A stretch of 64,000 nucleotides of DNA from Thiothrix subterranea. Lineage in GTDB: Bacteria; Pseudomonadota; Gammaproteobacteria; Thiotrichales; Thiotrichaceae. Under the pieces are notes generated by a model. It was not told where the DNA came from and did no database searches. It saw nothing but the letters and a program-made list of their open reading frames with translations. Positions 1-9,214 of the stretch are shown here, piece by piece. How positions within the stretch are numbered: the stretch's first letter is position 1; each line of letters starts with the position of its first letter. The DNA lies in NCBI RefSeq assembly GCF_016772315.1, contig NZ_CP053482.1, forward strand, positions 248,001 to 312,000, written 5' to 3'. The position numbers were made by a program, and so were the translations under genes.

Positions 1-1073
1 TGCGCCAATTCTACCCATTTGCTGCGTTCGCCGCGCTGCGGTTGGCGAATTACCACTTTGCGCCCTTGCTTGAGGGTCAGCATATCGGCTAAAACATCCG
101 CATCATCGGGCAATTCCGAGACCAAAATTTCACCCGGCACATCATGATTCAGGTAATACTGCGCCAAGAATGAGCTGAGAATTTCCGCACTAGCCACGTC
201 ACCATCGGGCAATTTAGGGAAGAAGTTGCGGTTGCCAAGATTATTGCCATTGCGCACCGTGAATACCTGCACACTGGCAACCCCCGACCCCAAGCAAATC
301 GACACCACATCCACATTACCATTGCTGCCGCTGACGTATTGTTGTTGGGAAATATGCCGCAAACTTTCGATTAAATCGCGGTGTTCAGCGGCTTTCTCGA
401 AATTCAACATCTGCGCGGCGCTTTCCATCTTTTGCACCAGTTCATCAATGACGTCCTGAGTGCGCCCTTGCAGAAATTGCACCGCGTGACGAATACTTTG
501 GTCGTAGTCGTGCTTGTCAATCATACCAACACAAGGCCCGCTGCAACGCTTGATTTGGTATTCCAAACACGGGCGCGAACGGTTGGCGAAATAACTGTCT
601 TCACATTGCCGCGCTTTGAACAATTTTTTCATTAAATGCATGGTTTGACGCACCGCCCCCACACTGGGGTAAGGCCCAAAATATTGTCCAGGTTGCTTGC
701 GTGAACCGCGATAAAATTCAATGCGCGGATATTCGCCCGCCGTAATGTGAATGTAGGGGTAGCCTTTGCCGTCCTTGAGCAAAATATTGTAGCGCGGCGA
801 ATGCTGTTTAATCAGGTTGCTTTCCAACAATAACGCTTCGGCTTCGGTGTTGGTAATGGCAATTTCCACGTTGCAAATTTGCTTGACCATCGCAAAAATG
901 CGCGAATTGGTCAGTGTGCCGCGAAAGTAGCTGGAGAGACGGTTTTTCAAGTCTTTGGCTTTGCCGACGTAGAGCACTGTGCCATCTTTGCCCAGCATAC
1001 GGTACACGCCCGGCTTATGCGGGGCGGTTCTGAGGAAATCTTGGGGGTCAAAATTCGGGAGGTCGGTTTGCAT
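1..1073 (-). CDS. uvrC: UvrC, excinuclease ABC subunit C (N-terminal part, runs off the window)
   Basis: UvrC makes the two incisions around UvrB-marked DNA lesions in nucleotide excision repair. Translating the minus strand from the ATG at 1073 gives an open frame to the window edge (about 357 codons). The N-terminal GIY-YIG nuclease domain is clear, with PGVYRM near residue 21 and LYVGKAKDLKNRL following. Next come a cysteine-containing middle part (RPCLEYQIKRCSGPC) and a UvrB/UvrC-type helical segment with MLNFEKAAEHRD. The C-terminal RNase H-like nuclease and HhH domains lie outside the window. It is divergent from the subtilase gene, with about 140 bp between them. The identification is secure; only the 3' end is missing. 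Confidence 0.95.
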   Translation of the reverse strand, partial: MQTDLPNFDPQDFLRTAPHKPGVYRMLGKDGTVLYVGKAKDLKNRLSSYFRGTLTNSRIFAMVKQICNVEIAITNTEAEALLLESNLIKQHSPRYNILLKDGKGYPYIHITAGEYPRIEFYRGSRKQPGQYFGPYPSVGAVRQTMHLMKKLFKARQCEDSYFANRSRPCLEYQIKRCSGPCVGMIDKHDYDQSIRHAVQFLQGRTQDVIDELVQKMESAAQMLNFEKAAEHRDLIESLRHISQQQYVSGSNGNVDVVSICLGSGVASVQVFTVRNGNNLGNRNFFPKLPDGDVASAEILSSFLAQYYLNHDVPGEILVSELPDDADVLADMLTLKQGRKVVIRQPQRGERSKWVELA

Positions 1074-1212
1074 AGTGGCTATTTTGCCACAGCAGGCAAG
1101 AAGTTGCTGTTGAAGTTACTCACGCCATCCAAAAATTACCGCTTGGCAAACGCAAAGCCGACTATAGTTACAGGCATTCTGCATCACAGTTAAAGCAAGC
1201 GGGGAGATCGAG

Positions 1213-2415
1213 ATGAAAACTGAAAAATACATTGTTTTGCGTAGCCAAGACGTTTTTTCACCCACTCGCGGCAGCACCGGAATGCGCGGCGCGGGAATGC
1301 GTAGCACTGGCGATACAAGCGTTAAATTGGAAGAGGCCGACCTGACCAAACGCGAACGCAATGATTTACGCCGTGACCCGCGCACCCGTGCGATTGCCCT
1401 GCCCATGCCACTGAAACTCATCGCACCGGTCAGGCGGCAAATGACCGACGCCGTAATACCGCCTACCGCCGATCAGACGATTACTTGGGGTGTAAAAGCA
1501 GTACGCGCCCACGAATCGCGTTTTGATGGCACGGGCGTGACCGTCGCGGTGCTGGATAGCGGCATCGACCCCAACCACCCTGCGTTTGCAAGCGTGAACT
1601 TGATCCAACAAAACTTCACCACGGAAGACCCCAACGATCTTGACGGTCACGGCACGCATTGTGCTGGAACGATTTTCGGTCAGGATGTGAATGGCACGCG
1701 CATCGGTATCGCTCGCCATATCGAACGCGCCCTCATCGGCAAAGTATTGGGCGAAGGCGGTGGCACTTCCGCCACGCTTGCCAAAGCGATTCAATGGGCG
1801 TTACACGAAGGCGCACATGTCATTTCCATGTCGGTTGGGATCGACTTTCCCGGCTACGTCGATTGGCTGGTCAAAACCGAAGGGATGCACGTAAATCCTG
1901 CGACTTCGATGGCGTTGGAAGAATACCGCGCTAACGTCAATCTTTTCACCGAACTTGCCAGCTTTGTGCAGGCATTTAGCAGCTTTGGGCAAGGGGCAGT
2001 CATCGTTGCGGCGTCAGGCAATGAAAGCAACCGTCCCCAGTACGAAATTGCAGTCGCGCCGCCCGCCGCAGGCACGGGCATTATTGCGGTCGGCGCTCTC
2101 GGCGAATCCGACAAAGGTTTTACCGTTGCCGAATTCTCTAACAATCAAACCGATATTGCTGCTCCTGGCGTCGATATTCTCTCTGCTGAAGCCGGTAGCG
2201 ACAAACTCACCCGCATGGATGGCACCAGCATGGCAACCCCACACGCGGCAGGTGTCGCCGTACTCTGGGCGCAACGCCAACTGGAAGTGAACGGGCGCGT
2301 CGAAAACCAAAGTTTAATGGCGCAATTGGTTGCCAGCGGCACTTACGCATCGCTTGCCCCCAATAACGAGGAAGACGACGTAGGCACGGGCATTGTGCAA
2401 GCCCCGCTGAACTAA
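1213..2415 (+). CDS. S8 family serine peptidase (subtilase)
   Basis: A 400-residue subtilisin-family protease. The catalytic triad is readable: Asp115 in VAVLDSGIDPNHP, His146 in DGHGTHCAGT, Ser339 in DGTSMATPHAAG, with the oxyanion Asn270 in AASGNES. There is no evident signal peptide: the first 30 residues are polar (MKTEKYIVLRSQDVF). Residues 1-85 look like a short propeptide or N-terminal extension. An intracellular subtilase, or one exported by another route, is therefore possible. The ATG follows a GGGGAG ribosome site at 1201. The substrate cannot be told from sequence. The next gene starts about 60 bp downstream and may be co-transcribed. Confidence 0.9.
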   Translation: MKTEKYIVLRSQDVFSPTRGSTGMRGAGMRSTGDTSVKLEEADLTKRERNDLRRDPRTRAIALPMPLKLIAPVRRQMTDAVIPPTADQTITWGVKAVRAHESRFDGTGVTVAVLDSGIDPNHPAFASVNLIQQNFTTEDPNDLDGHGTHCAGTIFGQDVNGTRIGIARHIERALIGKVLGEGGGTSATLAKAIQWALHEGAHVISMSVGIDFPGYVDWLVKTEGMHVNPATSMALEEYRANVNLFTELASFVQAFSSFGQGAVIVAASGNESNRPQYEIAVAPPAAGTGIIAVGALGESDKGFTVAEFSNNQTDIAAPGVDILSAEAGSDKLTRMDGTSMATPHAAGVAVLWAQRQLEVNGRVENQSLMAQLVASGTYASLAPNNEEDDVGTGIVQAPLN

Positions 2416-2478
2416 GCCCATTTGCACCCGTGCGCGGGGCGTTCTACCATCAGAGTTTTCGTCAATAAGCTGCCACCC

Positions 2479-3861
2479 ATGCCTGATATTGATCTCAAAG
2501 CCGTCGAAAACAAACTGGTTGCCGCCCGCACCAAACTGATTTTGGATAAACCGTTTCTGGGCGCATTAGTGCTGCGCCTGCCGTTACAGGTTGCCAACCC
2601 CGCATGGTGTCCCACCACCGGCACGGATGCGCGTAAATTTTATTACAACCCCGAATACGTGCAGGAATTGCGCACCGACGAGGCACAATTTGTGTTAGCA
2701 CACGAAGCCCTGCACTGCGCCTTGTCACATTTCGCCCGCCGCGCCCACCGCGTCAAACACCGTTGGGATTTAGCGTGCGATTACGCCATCAACCCCATTC
2801 TGATTGCCGACGGATTGAAACCGCCACCCGGCATGATCATGATGAAGGAATACGTCGGCATGAGTGCCGAGGAGATTTACCCGCTCCTCGACGATAACGA
2901 CATGACCGAAACGATGGATCAGCACCTTTACGACAAAGAAACCAACCCGTCGGAAGGCAGCAGCGACAAAAGCGAAAACCCGCTGGATAACCGCGACAAA
3001 CAAGACAACCCGACCGACGCGGATGACACTCCCGAAGAATCCGATACGGATACCGAACCAGACACTGACACTCCACCGCAGCAACCTGATGAACAAGACG
3101 CGGGCGAATCCGGCGAAGCCGAATCCCAACCGCAAGATGCCAACGAAGGCGACGGCAACACCCAACAACAATCCCCCGATGAACCCAGCGAAGATGGCGA
3201 ACCCCCACCGCCCCCGCTGAACCAGCAAGAAGCCGAAGACCTCAGCGTGCAATGGCAACAACGCCTCGCCGGAGCCGCCCAACAAGCACAACAAGCCGGA
3301 AAACTCAGCGGCATCATGAAACGCTTGGTGGAAGAATTGCTGCAACCGCGCTTGCCCTGGCGCACCTTGCTGGCGCACTACATGACCGCCGTGGCACGCG
3401 ACGATTACAGCTATGCCCGCCCTTCCTCACGCCGTGGCGATCCTGCGATTTTCCCGACACTCAAAAGCTACCAAATCAATGCGGTAGTGGCGCTGGATGT
3501 AAGCGGCTCGGTGAATGACAAAGAATTGCTGGATTGCCTCACCGAAATCAACGCCATCAAAGGGCAAGTTCGCGCCGCCGTCACCTTACTCGCGTGTGAT
3601 TCCGAAGTGGTGGATGGTTTCCCGCGCCGCTTTGAACCGTGGGAAGAAGCGACGTTGCCGCAAGCCATGCCCGGTGGTGGCTCGACCGACTTCCGCCCCG
3701 TGTTTGAATGGGTGCAAACCCAAGACCGACAGCCGGATATTTTGGTGTATTTCACGGATGCACAGGGGTATTTCCCCAAAGTGCAACCGAATTATCCGGT
3801 GATTTGGTTGGTGAAAGGCAAGTCGCCAGTGCCGTGGGGGACGCGGGTGCAGTTGAATTAA
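2479..3861 (+). CDS. Putative metallopeptidase / VWA-like domain protein (DUF2201 type)
   Basis: A 460-residue protein from the ATG at 2479; a TTG at 2422 would add 19 residues, but MPDIDLKAVENKL looks like the natural start. The N-terminal part has a zinc-protease-like HEALH motif near residue 78. A long acidic, Pro/Gln/Asp-rich low-complexity linker covers roughly residues 165-260. The C-terminal VWA-like domain contains VVALDVSGSVNDKE (a MIDAS-like DxSxS) and a GGGSTDF motif. This order matches the family with a DUF2201 N-terminal metallopeptidase domain and a C-terminal VWA-like domain, usually partnered with a MoxR-type AAA ATPase, which is not adjacent here. The function is unknown. It converges on the FGGY kinase gene with a 4-bp overlap of stop codons. 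Confidence 0.8.
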   Translation: MPDIDLKAVENKLVAARTKLILDKPFLGALVLRLPLQVANPAWCPTTGTDARKFYYNPEYVQELRTDEAQFVLAHEALHCALSHFARRAHRVKHRWDLACDYAINPILIADGLKPPPGMIMMKEYVGMSAEEIYPLLDDNDMTETMDQHLYDKETNPSEGSSDKSENPLDNRDKQDNPTDADDTPEESDTDTEPDTDTPPQQPDEQDAGESGEAESQPQDANEGDGNTQQQSPDEPSEDGEPPPPPLNQQEAEDLSVQWQQRLAGAAQQAQQAGKLSGIMKRLVEELLQPRLPWRTLLAHYMTAVARDDYSYARPSSRRGDPAIFPTLKSYQINAVVALDVSGSVNDKELLDCLTEINAIKGQVRAAVTLLACDSEVVDGFPRRFEPWEEATLPQAMPGGGSTDFRPVFEWVQTQDRQPDILVYFTDAQGYFPKVQPNYPVIWLVKGKSPVPWGTRVQLN

Positions 3862-5096
3862 ACGCCACGCGCCAATAATGCCGCACCAAATGCTGCTTCA
3901 TCGTGTGTGGAAGGCAGGAACGGCGCACCGATCAACGTTTCCCGCATCTGCATCCATGCCAGATTACGACTGCCACCACCGACCGTGCGCAAGGTGCGCG
4001 GATAAGGCGCACCCAGCTCATGCAAACGTTGCCAACCAGCGTGTTCGATGCGGCTCATCCCTTCAAGCATCGCTTGCAGAAACTGCACATCATCCGCCGG
4101 ACGCGGGATTAATCGCGGTAGCCATTGCGGATCGGCATGAGGAAAACGTTCCCCCGGTTTGCTCAACGGGTAGTAATCCAATCCCGTCGGCTTATCTGGC
4201 TGAAGTTGCGGCGTCAAACGCTGCAAATCATCGCGGGAAAAGTGCTGTAACAATACCGCTCCGCCGCTGTTAGATGCGCCCCCGGCTAACCACTTATCGC
4301 CTAAACGGTGGCTATAAATGCCAAATTCGGGTGCAAAGATAGGCTTGTCGCTGATGATTTTCAGGGCAATCGTGCTACCCAGCGAGGTAACGGCATCGCC
4401 TAACTCACTTGCACCCGTCGCGATAAAAGCGGCGATGCTGTCTGTGGTTCCGGCGTGAATAATGCTCTCCCCCACCCTCTGTCCCGGCGCATACACCATC
4501 GGTAGCAAATGGGCGGGTACTAGATTTTTCATCCATGCAGGCCATTCGCGCTTTACCGGGTCATAACCCAACTTCAGGCAATTATTCTCGTCGCTGAAAC
4601 CGAACTGCCCCGCCAACTTGCCCGTAATCCAATCGGCTTGGTGCAAAGCGTAAGCGTGCGGTCGATCAGGGTAATGTTCCAGCAACCATAGCAGTTTGGC
4701 GAGGCTACTGGTTGCGCCATGCGCCCCACTCTCTCGCGGCGCAATAGTGGCAATCCGGCGCGATTGTTCCAGCGCACGCGCATCGTTATACAGCAACGCA
4801 GCCGTAGTCGGATTGCCGTCAGCATCCGCCAATAAAATCGTGCCAGACGTACCATCCACCGCTATCCCTTGCAGATTAGCGCGGATAGTTTCAGGAGTTT
4901 CAGCCATGACTTGCTGCACAGCACCCCACCACAACGCCGGTGATTGCTCGGTATCAGCAGGATAAACCACCCGTGCCTCCGCTGGCACCGCCTGATTGCC
5001 ATCAATAGCGATCAAACGACAACCGGATGTGCCTAAATCAAGACCGGCGTAAAAACAACTGTTGAGCGGTACTGCGGGCAATTTCAAGCTCCTCAT
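3858..5096 (-). CDS. FGGY-family carbohydrate kinase
   Basis: An ATP-dependent sugar kinase of about 412 residues in the ribulokinase/xylulokinase superfamily. Visible motifs are the phosphate-1 loop AGLDLGTSGCR, then GIAVDGTSGTILL, the adenosine-side ATGASELGDAV...LGSTIA, and a C-terminal TVGGGSRNLAWMQ. The TSG/TSGT variants resemble the short D-ribulose kinase-like branch rather than glycerol kinase; this substrate guess is inference. The open frame extends back into ackA, but the ATG at 5096 (56 bp inside the end of ackA) is the first sensible start and leaves MRSLKLPAVPLNSCF before the first motif. It is the last gene of a pta-ackA-kinase operon, suggesting it feeds a phosphosugar into acetyl-phosphate metabolism. 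Confidence 0.82.
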   Translation of the reverse strand: MRSLKLPAVPLNSCFYAGLDLGTSGCRLIAIDGNQAVPAEARVVYPADTEQSPALWWGAVQQVMAETPETIRANLQGIAVDGTSGTILLADADGNPTTAALLYNDARALEQSRRIATIAPRESGAHGATSSLAKLLWLLEHYPDRPHAYALHQADWITGKLAGQFGFSDENNCLKLGYDPVKREWPAWMKNLVPAHLLPMVYAPGQRVGESIIHAGTTDSIAAFIATGASELGDAVTSLGSTIALKIISDKPIFAPEFGIYSHRLGDKWLAGGASNSGGAVLLQHFSRDDLQRLTPQLQPDKPTGLDYYPLSKPGERFPHADPQWLPRLIPRPADDVQFLQAMLEGMSRIEHAGWQRLHELGAPYPRTLRTVGGGSRNLAWMQMRETLIGAPFLPSTHDEAAFGAALLARGV

Positions 5097-6180
5097 TGGT
5101 CGGGATAACCAAAAGTTTGAGGGTAGCAGTTTCCTGCTGAAACTCCAGAATCCCCGCTGTATGCGCCGCATTTTTAACAAGATCAGGGTATACGCCGAAT
5201 ACCTGCAAATTGGCACACACTTGCGCCCGAATACGCGCCGAATGTTCGCCAATCCCGCCGGTGAAAATCACCGCATCGACCTGCCCCAACACCGCACTGT
5301 ACGCGCCGATGTATTTTTTCACCCGATACGCAAACATCGCTTCAGCCAATTGCGCATCGGTATCGCCGGTATCCGCTAGTGCCTGCACTTCGCGCATATC
5401 ACCGACACCACACAGCCCTTTCAGACCACTTTTCTTATTGAATAAGCTTTCCACAGCATCCGGCGACAAACCCGTTTCGCGTTGCAAATAAAAGTGCAAG
5501 GCAGGGTCAATATCGCCACAGCGCGTCCCCATCACCAAGCCTTCCATCGGGGTCATGCCCATTGAGGTATCGACGCTTTTGCCCTTAGCAATCGCCGTCG
5601 CGCTACACCCATTCCCCAGATGCAACGTAATCAAATTGAGGGCGGTTAACTCACGTTGCAAATACGCTGCCGCTTGTTGCGCCACGTAATGATGCGACGT
5701 GCCATGAAAGCCATAACGCCGCACCTTATGTTCCCGATACAGCTCAACCGGCACGGCATAACGGAACGCCACCGGCGGCATGGTTTGGTGAAACGCGGTA
5801 TCAAATACCGCCACCTGCGGCACAGCCGGAAACAAGCATTGCGCCACTTCAATCCCCGCCAAATTCGCCGGATTGTGCAACGGTGCTAACGGAATCATGG
5901 CGCGGATAGCCTCCACCACCGCCGAATCAATCAGCGCAGGCTGCTTAAAGTGTTCGCCACCGTGCACCACGCGATGCCCAATCGCATCAATCTCAGTAAT
6001 GCCTGCTGCCTGTAAATGCAGCATAATCCGCGCCAATGCTTCTTGATGCGAGGCCATTTCAGCGCCTGCCTCACCAATGCGATCCAGCAAACCGCCGACC
6101 AGCACCTGCTGGTTTTCCATGTCAAACACTTGGTATTTAAGCGACGAACTGCCCGCATTCAGCACCAATATTGTTTTCAT
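5038..6180 (-). CDS. ackA: Acetate kinase
   Basis: Acetate kinase interconverts acetyl phosphate plus ADP with acetate plus ATP, as the second half of the Pta-AckA pathway. The 380-residue protein begins MKTILVLNAGSSSLKYQVF with the conserved Asn. It continues with GHRVVHGGEHF, VAVFDTAFHQTMP (catalytic Asp), RYGFHGTSHHYVA and LHLGNGCSATAI, and ends with IFTGGIGEHS, all typical ASKHA-fold motifs. Length is slightly below the usual 400. The ATG overlaps the stop codon of pta (ATGA, 6177-6180), so the two are translationally coupled. The end overlaps the probable start of the FGGY kinase gene. Confidence 0.96.
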   Translation of the reverse strand: MKTILVLNAGSSSLKYQVFDMENQQVLVGGLLDRIGEAGAEMASHQEALARIMLHLQAAGITEIDAIGHRVVHGGEHFKQPALIDSAVVEAIRAMIPLAPLHNPANLAGIEVAQCLFPAVPQVAVFDTAFHQTMPPVAFRYAVPVELYREHKVRRYGFHGTSHHYVAQQAAAYLQRELTALNLITLHLGNGCSATAIAKGKSVDTSMGMTPMEGLVMGTRCGDIDPALHFYLQRETGLSPDAVESLFNKKSGLKGLCGVGDMREVQALADTGDTDAQLAEAMFAYRVKKYIGAYSAVLGQVDAVIFTGGIGEHSARIRAQVCANLQVFGVYPDLVKNAAHTAGILEFQQETATLKLLVIPTNEELEIARSTAQQLFLRRS

Positions 6181-8267
6181 GCAGCACTCTCCTGTTGCGC
6201 CTGAATCGCGGTAATCACCACCGTATTCACAATATCCGTCACCGTGCAGCCACGGCTAAGGTCGTTCACGGGCTTGTTCAAACCTTGTAAGACCGGGCCG
6301 ATGGCAACAGCATTCGCCGAACGTTGCACCGCTTTATACGTGTTATTGCCGGTATTCAGATCGGGAAAAATAAACACAGTCGCTTTGCCTGCCACGTCGC
6401 TATTAGGCATTTTGGAACTGCCTACGTCAGCATCCACTGCCGCGTCGTATTGCATCGGGCCATCGAGTTTCAGCTCAGGGCGACGCGCATGAGCAAGCTG
6501 CACCGCCGTGCGCACCATTTCCACATCATCGCCCTTACCGGATTCACCAGACGAATACGACAGCAACGCGGTACGTGGCTCAATCCCAAACATACGGGCA
6601 GTGTCAGCAGACGTAACCGCAATATCCGCCAATTGTTCCGCGTTCGGATTAGGGTTAACCGCGCAATCGCCATACACCAATACCCGATCTTCCAGACACA
6701 TGAAAAACACGCTGGAAACCAAGGAACAACCCGGTTTGGTTTTAATGATTTCAAACGCAGGGCGGATGGTGTGTTGAGTCGTATGCGCCGCGCCAGACAC
6801 CATGCCGTCGGCATAGCCCAACTGCACCATCATCGTGCCGAAATAACTCACATCCGCCATCGTATCCCACGCAAATTCCGGGGCAAGACACTTGTGTTTG
6901 CGTAACTCGAAATACGCATCGGCAAACTCGCGGCGTAACGGCGATTGACGCGGATCAATAATCGCCACATCACGCAATTTCAGCCCCAGATGCGAGGCTT
7001 TAGCGCGGACATCGGCTTCAATCCCCAGCAAGCTCACTTTCACCACGTCACGCAATGACAGGATTTCCGCCGCCCGCAACACGCGCTCGTCGTTACTTTC
7101 CGGCAACACAATGTGCTTGCGCTGCGATTTAGCACGCTGGATCAATTCGTATTCAAACATCAGCGGAGTCATGCGATGACCCGCATTCTGGATAATCAAT
7201 TGGCGCAACTGGTGCATATCCACGCACGATTCCATCAAGCCCAACGCCACCGCAATCTTGCGCTCGTCAGAGGGTAGAATGCTGCCCTCCACTTCGTTCA
7301 CTTTGAGGGCTGTCTCAAAAGTATCCAGCGGTGAAGACAAAATCGGCAAGCGCAACGGATTCATGCCTTCCAGCAGCTTGCTAACTTGTGGCGCGGGTTG
7401 TTGCCCACCCGTCAATACCAGCCCCGCAATCAGCGGATAATTGCTGGACGCATCCGCCGCCAAGCTGCCGAGAATAATGTCAGAACGGTCGCCGGGAGTG
7501 ATAATCAGCGTGCAATTTTCCAGATGTCCGAGGAAATCTTGCACCTGCATCGCCGCCACTTTGTAGCGCGAAACTTCGTGGTTCATCGACTGTGGCGTGC
7601 CATAGAGGCAATCGAAATGCAGCGCACGCGCAATTTCACCCACCGTCGGGCGTTCCAGCGAACTTTTTTCTGGCAGAACGTAGAATGGGAAACGTGAATT
7701 TTTCAACAACGCCGATAATTCATCCACTTCAGCCGGTGGCACGCGGTTGGCGAAGGCTGCCAACAATTCGCAATGCTGCCCGGCCTCCAGATGCTCTTCC
7801 AACATGCGTACCGCATCGGCAATTTCACTCGCCGTGCGCCCTTGACCTTTGACAATCGGCATAAACAAGCAGCCGAAGTGATTGGCGAGACTGGCGTTGA
7901 AATCCAGCTCCAGCGCCGTGTTTGCCCCGGAAAAGTCTGTTCCGGCGCACACTACAATGTCCATTTTTTCTTGTACAGCGCGGTATTTGGCGAGGATTAG
8001 CTTGAGCAGTTCGTCGTGATTGCCTTCCGCCACCATTTTGCGAGCCACGTCTTCGGTGCAACCGTAGAGTTCGCTGCCGACCATATTCAGCCCGTAACGC
8101 TTGGAAATCAGGTGAATCAGCGGGTCACGCCCGTTGTTTTCGGGAATCACGGGGCGAAAGAAACCCACTTTCGGCGTCATGGCGCGAAGCATTTCCATCA
8201 TGCCTAAGACGATGATGGATTTACCGCTGCGAGGTTCTGCCCCGGCTATGTAGATGCTGTGAAACAC
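6177..8267 (-). CDS. pta: Phosphate acetyltransferase, long three-domain form
   Basis: Converts acetyl-CoA and phosphate to acetyl phosphate. From the GTG at 8267 (preceded by GAAGGGG) it has 696 residues, close to the 714 of the E. coli enzyme. Domains in order: an N-terminal P-loop BioD-like domain (YIAGAEPRSGKS), a DRTGG-type middle domain, and the C-terminal PTA_PTB catalytic domain from about residue 370 (MTPLMFEYELIQRAK, HIVLPESNDERVLRAAE, YADGMVSGAAHTT, SYSSGESGKG, FPDLNTGNNTYKAVQR). The frame stays open to 8306, but those codons give no better start. The stop overlaps the ackA start by 4 bp. The long form is usually allosterically regulated through its N-terminal part. Confidence 0.95.
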   Translation of the reverse strand: MFHSIYIAGAEPRSGKSIIVLGMMEMLRAMTPKVGFFRPVIPENNGRDPLIHLISKRYGLNMVGSELYGCTEDVARKMVAEGNHDELLKLILAKYRAVQEKMDIVVCAGTDFSGANTALELDFNASLANHFGCLFMPIVKGQGRTASEIADAVRMLEEHLEAGQHCELLAAFANRVPPAEVDELSALLKNSRFPFYVLPEKSSLERPTVGEIARALHFDCLYGTPQSMNHEVSRYKVAAMQVQDFLGHLENCTLIITPGDRSDIILGSLAADASSNYPLIAGLVLTGGQQPAPQVSKLLEGMNPLRLPILSSPLDTFETALKVNEVEGSILPSDERKIAVALGLMESCVDMHQLRQLIIQNAGHRMTPLMFEYELIQRAKSQRKHIVLPESNDERVLRAAEILSLRDVVKVSLLGIEADVRAKASHLGLKLRDVAIIDPRQSPLRREFADAYFELRKHKCLAPEFAWDTMADVSYFGTMMVQLGYADGMVSGAAHTTQHTIRPAFEIIKTKPGCSLVSSVFFMCLEDRVLVYGDCAVNPNPNAEQLADIAVTSADTARMFGIEPRTALLSYSSGESGKGDDVEMVRTAVQLAHARRPELKLDGPMQYDAAVDADVGSSKMPNSDVAGKATVFIFPDLNTGNNTYKAVQRSANAVAIGPVLQGLNKPVNDLSRGCTVTDIVNTVVITAIQAQQESAA

Positions 8268-8359
8268 GAGTGTTACCCCTTCCGCTAATTTTGTGCATTG
8301 CAGCAATCATAGTAAAGCAATTCGGGGGTAAGTGCCAATGGGGTTTTATGTTGAATTGG

Positions 8360-8740
8360 TTAAGCGGTGTAGTCCACGAACGGATTCACCAATTGCAACC
8401 CCGCAATCCATTTGAAATCATCGGTATTTCGGGTATACAGAACCTTACCATGCACCAGTGCCGTCGCGGCGATAATCGAATCCCCCAATGACATACTTTT
8501 TTGCTGGCGTAAGTAAATGGCACTCTCGATCACCTGTTCAGAAACCAGAAAAATAGTCATATATTCGAGCATGGTTTCCAGATCGGTCTTTTCTGTACCC
8601 TTGAAACTGTGATACCCCAACACCTCCACGCAGGTAATGGCGGACACACAAGCATTAGTCTGCTTTACTAACTTCGCCGCCTTGTCTTCCAAATCTTTGG
8701 CCTTGGAGGCATAAATCAAAACATTGCTATCCAGCAGCAT
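8360..8740 (-). CDS. PIN-domain ribonuclease toxin (VapC-like)
   Basis: A 126-residue protein starting MLLDSNVLIYASKAKD. The acidic residues expected of a PIN nuclease are visible: Asp near residue 4 (LLDSNVLIY), Glu in ITCVEVLGYHSF, Asp in SMSLGDSIIAATAL and Asp-Asp in YTRNTDDFKWI. The start at 8740 has a good ribosome site (GGAG 9 nt upstream); the frame extends further upstream into non-coding sequence. It lies 13 bp downstream of a small gene of antitoxin size, the usual antitoxin-toxin order. It is predicted to be a Mg-dependent RNase neutralised by its neighbour. The RNA target is unknown. Confidence 0.85.
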   Translation of the reverse strand: MLLDSNVLIYASKAKDLEDKAAKLVKQTNACVSAITCVEVLGYHSFKGTEKTDLETMLEYMTIFLVSEQVIESAIYLRQQKSMSLGDSIIAATALVHGKVLYTRNTDDFKWIAGLQLVNPFVDYTA

Positions 8741-8753
8741 CCTTGTCTCCTGT

Positions 8754-9026
8754 TTATTCCCGCCCCGGCAATGGACGGTCTTTGCGTATCTCCCGCTGCC
8801 ATTCCGCCGGATCGCCAATATCTGAAAATGCCGCCGACTGTTGTAAAGCTGTCAATGCCTTTTCGATGATAGCCAGCCGTTCCGCTTCCGTTTTCTGACT
8901 CTTGGGCAACTTGACCGCCCGGCTTTTCAGATAACCGATGAAATCGAATACCTGCGCCATGTCAACAGGATCAAGCGAGTCGATTTCACGATGTAACATC
9001 TGAGCATTAACATAAGCATATCCCAT
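8754..9026 (-). CDS. Probable antitoxin of the PIN toxin
   Basis: A 90-residue protein beginning MGYAYVNAQMLHREID, with AGGAGA ideally placed before the ATG at 9026. The N-terminal region contains LDPVDMAQVFDFIGYLKSR, an amphipathic segment. The C-terminal half is charged and ends DPAEWQREIRKDRPLPGRE, a WQxxIRxDRPLPGRE-like tail common in antitoxins of this kind, which presumably wraps the toxin. The assignment rests mainly on the size, the order and the 13-bp spacing to the PIN gene. The exact antitoxin family could not be settled by eye. Autoregulation of the pair is expected, but no operator was identified. Confidence 0.72.
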   Translation of the reverse strand: MGYAYVNAQMLHREIDSLDPVDMAQVFDFIGYLKSRAVKLPKSQKTEAERLAIIEKALTALQQSAAFSDIGDPAEWQREIRKDRPLPGRE

Positions 9027-9214
9027 TTTGAGTCTCCTAGTTCTGGTCATCCAACCGCACATTCTACCCCAAAGTTTAGCACCCCAGTAACTCCCGCCCC
9101 GTCTCGCGGAGAAAATCACAGCACCACACAAACTGCAACAAGCCTTGTCGAAAGTTTTACTGATTGTAGGGATAAAAATCAGCCAATAACACCTAACCAT
9201 CCCAATAAATACAA

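Noticed and set aside
2770-3378. A long minus-strand open frame opposite the VWA-like gene
   Set aside because: A shadow of the acidic repeat linker on the plus strand; it has no ribosome site or recognisable domain.
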